Assembly: GCA_023137075.1 (NCBI GenBank)
Contig: JAGLQA010000705.1
Coordinates: forward strand, 1 to 6,699
Direction of reading: 5' to 3'
DNA from: Candidatus Aminicenantota bacterium
GTDB taxonomy: Bacteria; Acidobacteriota; Aminicenantia; UBA2199
DNA length: 6,699 nt
The position numbers and the translations under genes are program-made. A model generated the notes under the pieces. The model was not told the origin of the DNA and ran no database searches. It saw only the letters and a program-made list of their open reading frames with translations. Positions 6,646-6,699 of this stretch are shown here, piece by piece (position 1 is the stretch's first letter; each line of letters opens with the position of its first letter).

Positions 6646-6699
6646 TCAGTATTTATCATGTGAACGGTAGTATATGGTTGAGCTTCCAATCATTTGTTC

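Overview
The window comes from a bacterium of moderate GC content that uses strong Shine-Dalgarno sites (AAGGAGGT, AGGAGG). The gene types are typical of environmental, often anaerobic lineages: a sulfatase-like C-terminus, a PIN-type toxin/partner pair and a giant STAND NTPase. The sequence alone does not fix the phylum.

Layout, left to right. Bases 3-134 (+) hold the last 43 codons of a gene whose tail resembles sulfatase-family proteins. Converging on it from the minus strand is a two-gene toxin-antitoxin-like module. Its intact small partner gene is at 190-363. Its PIN-domain toxin gene (366-534) has lost its middle: only the N-terminal and C-terminal ends remain, in different frames. A convincing promoter for this module lies at 552-580. 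Bases 581-732 are intergenic; I see no gene or strong terminator there.

The rest of the window is dominated by one minus-strand gene (733-6495, 1920 codons). It encodes a single-chain conflict/immunity protein. In order it has an N-terminal SIR2-like NADase effector, an NB-ARC (STAND) switch NTPase with winged helix, TPR-like repeats, a formylglycine-generating-enzyme-like (FGE) domain, a helical region and a C-terminal Ig-like beta domain. The FGE domain is split by an AT-rich insertion of about 255 residues carrying two diverged copies of a 64-residue module. It also lacks the catalytic cysteines of true FGEs, so it is more likely a recognition fold than an enzyme.

Upstream of the big gene (6496-6699) are a near-consensus promoter, a strong RBS and a small in-frame leader ORF whose stop codon overlaps that RBS. 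The likely working model is that the TPR/FGE/C-terminal part senses an invader, NB-ARC oligomerises, and SIR2 depletes NAD+. The specific domain order, split FGE and duplicated insert are the most novel-looking part of the window.
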